From Candidatus Segetimicrobium genomatis (lineage in GTDB: Bacteria > Sysuimicrobiota > Sysuimicrobiia > Sysuimicrobiales > Segetimicrobiaceae), in NCBI GenBank assembly GCA_005882275.1, contig VBAK01000139.1, positions 1 through 41,672 of the forward strand: a stretch of 41,672 bases of DNA, in the 5' to 3' direction. Position numbers and translations under genes: made by a program. Under the pieces are notes generated by a model that was not told the origin of the DNA, did not search any database, and saw only the letters and a list, made by a program, of their open reading frames with translations. Shown piece after piece: positions 40,350 to 41,672 of the stretch (positions within the stretch are counted from its first letter, which is position 1; each line of letters begins with the position of its first letter).

Positions 40350-41342
40350 TCAACAGGGGTAAGCGCCGCACACGCGGCAATACTTCTGTTCAGCTCTTTC
40401 GACAGCTCCACCGCAGCTGCCGCAGCGCTTCGCGCCGCCCTTCTGCTGACAAGGCGGGGGCAGCACCGTTCGGTAAATCCGGTAATAAAAGAATTGCTCC
40501 TTGTCGCGGAGCGCAACACCGTCTTCGGCGGAGATGCGGACCCGTGCCGCCTCGAACTCCTCGTCGGAGACCGAATCCATCACAAATTTTTGCAGCGCCC
40601 GGCTGCCTGATCCGTACTCAATCGGAGTCTTGACACGCCAACTGACGTCCTCCCCCAGCAGGTCCGCGAACGCCTCACGGAGCACCTTTTTGCCGAAGCG
40701 CTGACCATCGCGTTCCCCAACGAGATCATCGCGCGACAACGTCAACGCAAATTCACGAACGGCAGGATCGAGGTACGGGAGCTGGGCTTCGACGCCGACA
40801 CTTCTGCCCATGGGGATCGAGCTAAAACGCATCACGCCGTTGAGGAAGTGAAGGTAGGGTGACACCTGTTCGGGAGGCATGCTGAAGATGTAGCTGTATC
40901 CGGCAAACAGCTCGTCGGCGGCATCCCCGGTCAGGACTGCGGCGATGTCGTCCTCCCGCGCGGCCTGCAGCGCCAGCCACACCACCGTGCTGTTGCGCAG
41001 CTCCATAGGGTCGAAGCCCCCAAGCACGCGCATCACCGCCGGCATTGCGGCAATGAGGTCCGCCAACGCCGGCCGCAGGACACGCAGTGGGAACCGGCAC
41101 CGCTCGGCGATCATCTTCGCGAAGGGCTCATCGGGACTGACCACACCGGCCACAGACACGGAAACCGCGCGGAGTTTTCGGCCCTGCCGGGCGGAGACGG
41201 CCGAAATGACGCTGGTATCCAAGCCGCCCGACAGCAGCATGCCATCAGCCGTGGTGCGCTCAACGGCGCATTCCAGAAGCTCTCTGAGGCGTGCGGCCGG
41301 CGGGTTCGTGTCAACCCGCGTGGGCTGTGGTTGTGATCCCAA
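40350..41342 (-). CDS. Standalone asparagine-synthase-like PP-loop protein with C-terminal zinc ribbon
   Basis: A 330-residue protein resembling only the synthetase half of asparagine synthetase B. LSGGLDTSVI (37-46) is the PP-loop, VLTGDAADELFAGYSYIF (about 137-154) the conserved Asp-rich block, and LPYLDPAVREFAL follows. No N-terminal glutaminase is attached, so ammonia or another donor is needed. The last 24 residues form a zinc ribbon: C307, C310, C322, C325 (plus C330). The TTG at 41340-41342 is preferred because AGAGGAG lies 5 nt upstream; ATG 41366 is an alternative. It overlaps the DUF6580 gene upstream by 32 nt and is coupled to the Dph6-like gene. Confidence 0.8.
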   Translation of the reverse strand: MGSQPQPTRVDTNPPAARLRELLECAVERTTADGMLLSGGLDTSVISAVSARQGRKLRAVSVSVAGVVSPDEPFAKMIAERCRFPLRVLRPALADLIAAMPAVMRVLGGFDPMELRNSTVVWLALQAAREDDIAAVLTGDAADELFAGYSYIFSMPPEQVSPYLHFLNGVMRFSSIPMGRSVGVEAQLPYLDPAVREFALTLSRDDLVGERDGQRFGKKVLREAFADLLGEDVSWRVKTPIEYGSGSRALQKFVMDSVSDEEFEAARVRISAEDGVALRDKEQFFYYRIYRTVLPPPCQQKGGAKRCGSCGGAVERAEQKYCRVCGAYPC

Positions 41343-41672
41343 GATGTCTCCTCTGATAGATCTCATGAGCGCCAAACAGCACGGCGGTGTACACGACGCT
41401 GCTCAGCAGCGAATTCCGATAAAAGGGCAGCGCGGCCGCGTAGCACGTGATCAGTCCAACCCAGGTGGGCGGATACAGGCGCCCGCCGAGCCACACACCG
41501 AAATTGCTGATCAGGAAGAACGCTGTCGGCCCCGCCAGCGCCGCGAGACCGACTCTCCCAACACTCTCTCGTTCGCGCAGCCAATACCCGATCAGCGCCA
41601 CAACCGCGAACCCCAGCCAGACGACGCTCTGTCCCCATCCCACCCTCATCCTGTACACCACTGTCGTCAGCA
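41311..41672 (-). CDS. DUF6580 family membrane protein, C-terminal part
   Basis: The last 120 residues of a second DUF6580 protein; the 5' end is cut by the window edge, and the frame is open to the boundary. Visible: SVVWLGFAVVALIGYWLRE, AALAGPTAFFLISNFGVWLG, RLYPPTWVGLITCYAAALPF and YRNSLLSSVVYTAVLFGAHE. These match the C-terminal half of the DUF6580 protein at 38147-38698 in order and helix count. Overlap with the asparagine-synthase-like gene (32 nt) and the Dph6-like gene make it the first visible member of a three-gene minus-strand unit. Likely role: transport partner of the PP-loop enzymes; substrate unknown. Confidence 0.78.
   Translation of the reverse strand, partial: LTTVVYRMRVGWGQSVVWLGFAVVALIGYWLRERESVGRVGLAALAGPTAFFLISNFGVWLGGRLYPPTWVGLITCYAAALPFYRNSLLSSVVYTAVLFGAHEIYQRRHLGITTTAHAG

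Noticed and set aside
1-41672. CRISPR arrays, insertion sequences, prophage or integron features
   Set aside because: No regularly spaced direct repeats, transposase, integrase or att-like tRNA-end duplication was seen; the only tRNA has no flanking integrase.

Overview
This window comes from a high-G+C bacterial chromosome with dense, mostly leaderless-looking gene packing and frequent GTG starts. It has no phage, IS or CRISPR signature. An AddAB-type recombination nuclease, a Ycf45/SpoIIIAA-like ATPase, many Gfo/Idh/MocA oxidoreductases and CaiB-type CoA transferases fit an uncultivated soil or sediment lineage, perhaps a Terrabacteria-side phylum such as Sysuimicrobiota. That assignment is inference; no rRNA or marker gene is present to settle it.

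Layout. 1-219: 5' end of a Gfo/Idh/MocA oxidoreductase. 368-691: methionine-rich exported protein. 818-7320: addA-addB on the minus strand. 7435-8410: two membrane proteins. 8478-8906: a 'MGMDVYG' family protein with an atypical middle. 9151-12025: class III CoA transferase plus ThDP lyase pair. 12248-12778: exported YbjN-like protein. 12856-16024: three-gene minus-strand operon (oxidoreductase, DUF993 aldolase-like protein, TIM-barrel isomerase). 16233-19465: HD-GYP protein, membrane proteins and tRNA-Val(CAC). 19527-22243: amidohydrolase, Rieske ferredoxin, degenerate amidohydrolase. 22262-25500: duplicated oxidoreductases and an isomerase. 25702-28811: sugar ABC importer without its ATPase, followed by an SDR on the minus strand. 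29823-32522: S1C protease convergent with an XRE-TPR regulator. 32891-35922: small genes leading into a cassette of tandem ribbon-helix-helix regulator, secretin-N-domain exported protein, Ycf45/SpoIIIAA-like ATPase and cold-shock protein, behind a recognisable promoter and operator. 35940-38038: zinc-ribbon protein, Pro/Gly-rich exported protein and a D-2-hydroxyacid dehydrogenase. 38147-41672: two DUF6580 membrane proteins, a TonB-like protein and two PP-loop ATP-dependent ligases.

How the genes work together. The middle third (9-29 kb) is catabolic: CoA-linked acid activation and C-C cleavage, polyol or sugar-acid oxidation, isomerisation and ABC uptake. The most novel-looking parts are the RHH/secretin-N/Ycf45-ATPase cassette at 33.2-35.9 kb, the PP-loop/DUF6580/TonB cluster at the right edge, and the amidohydrolase pair in which the second copy has lost metal ligands. 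A 48-nt element repeated at 690 and 16076 is not explained by any gene.
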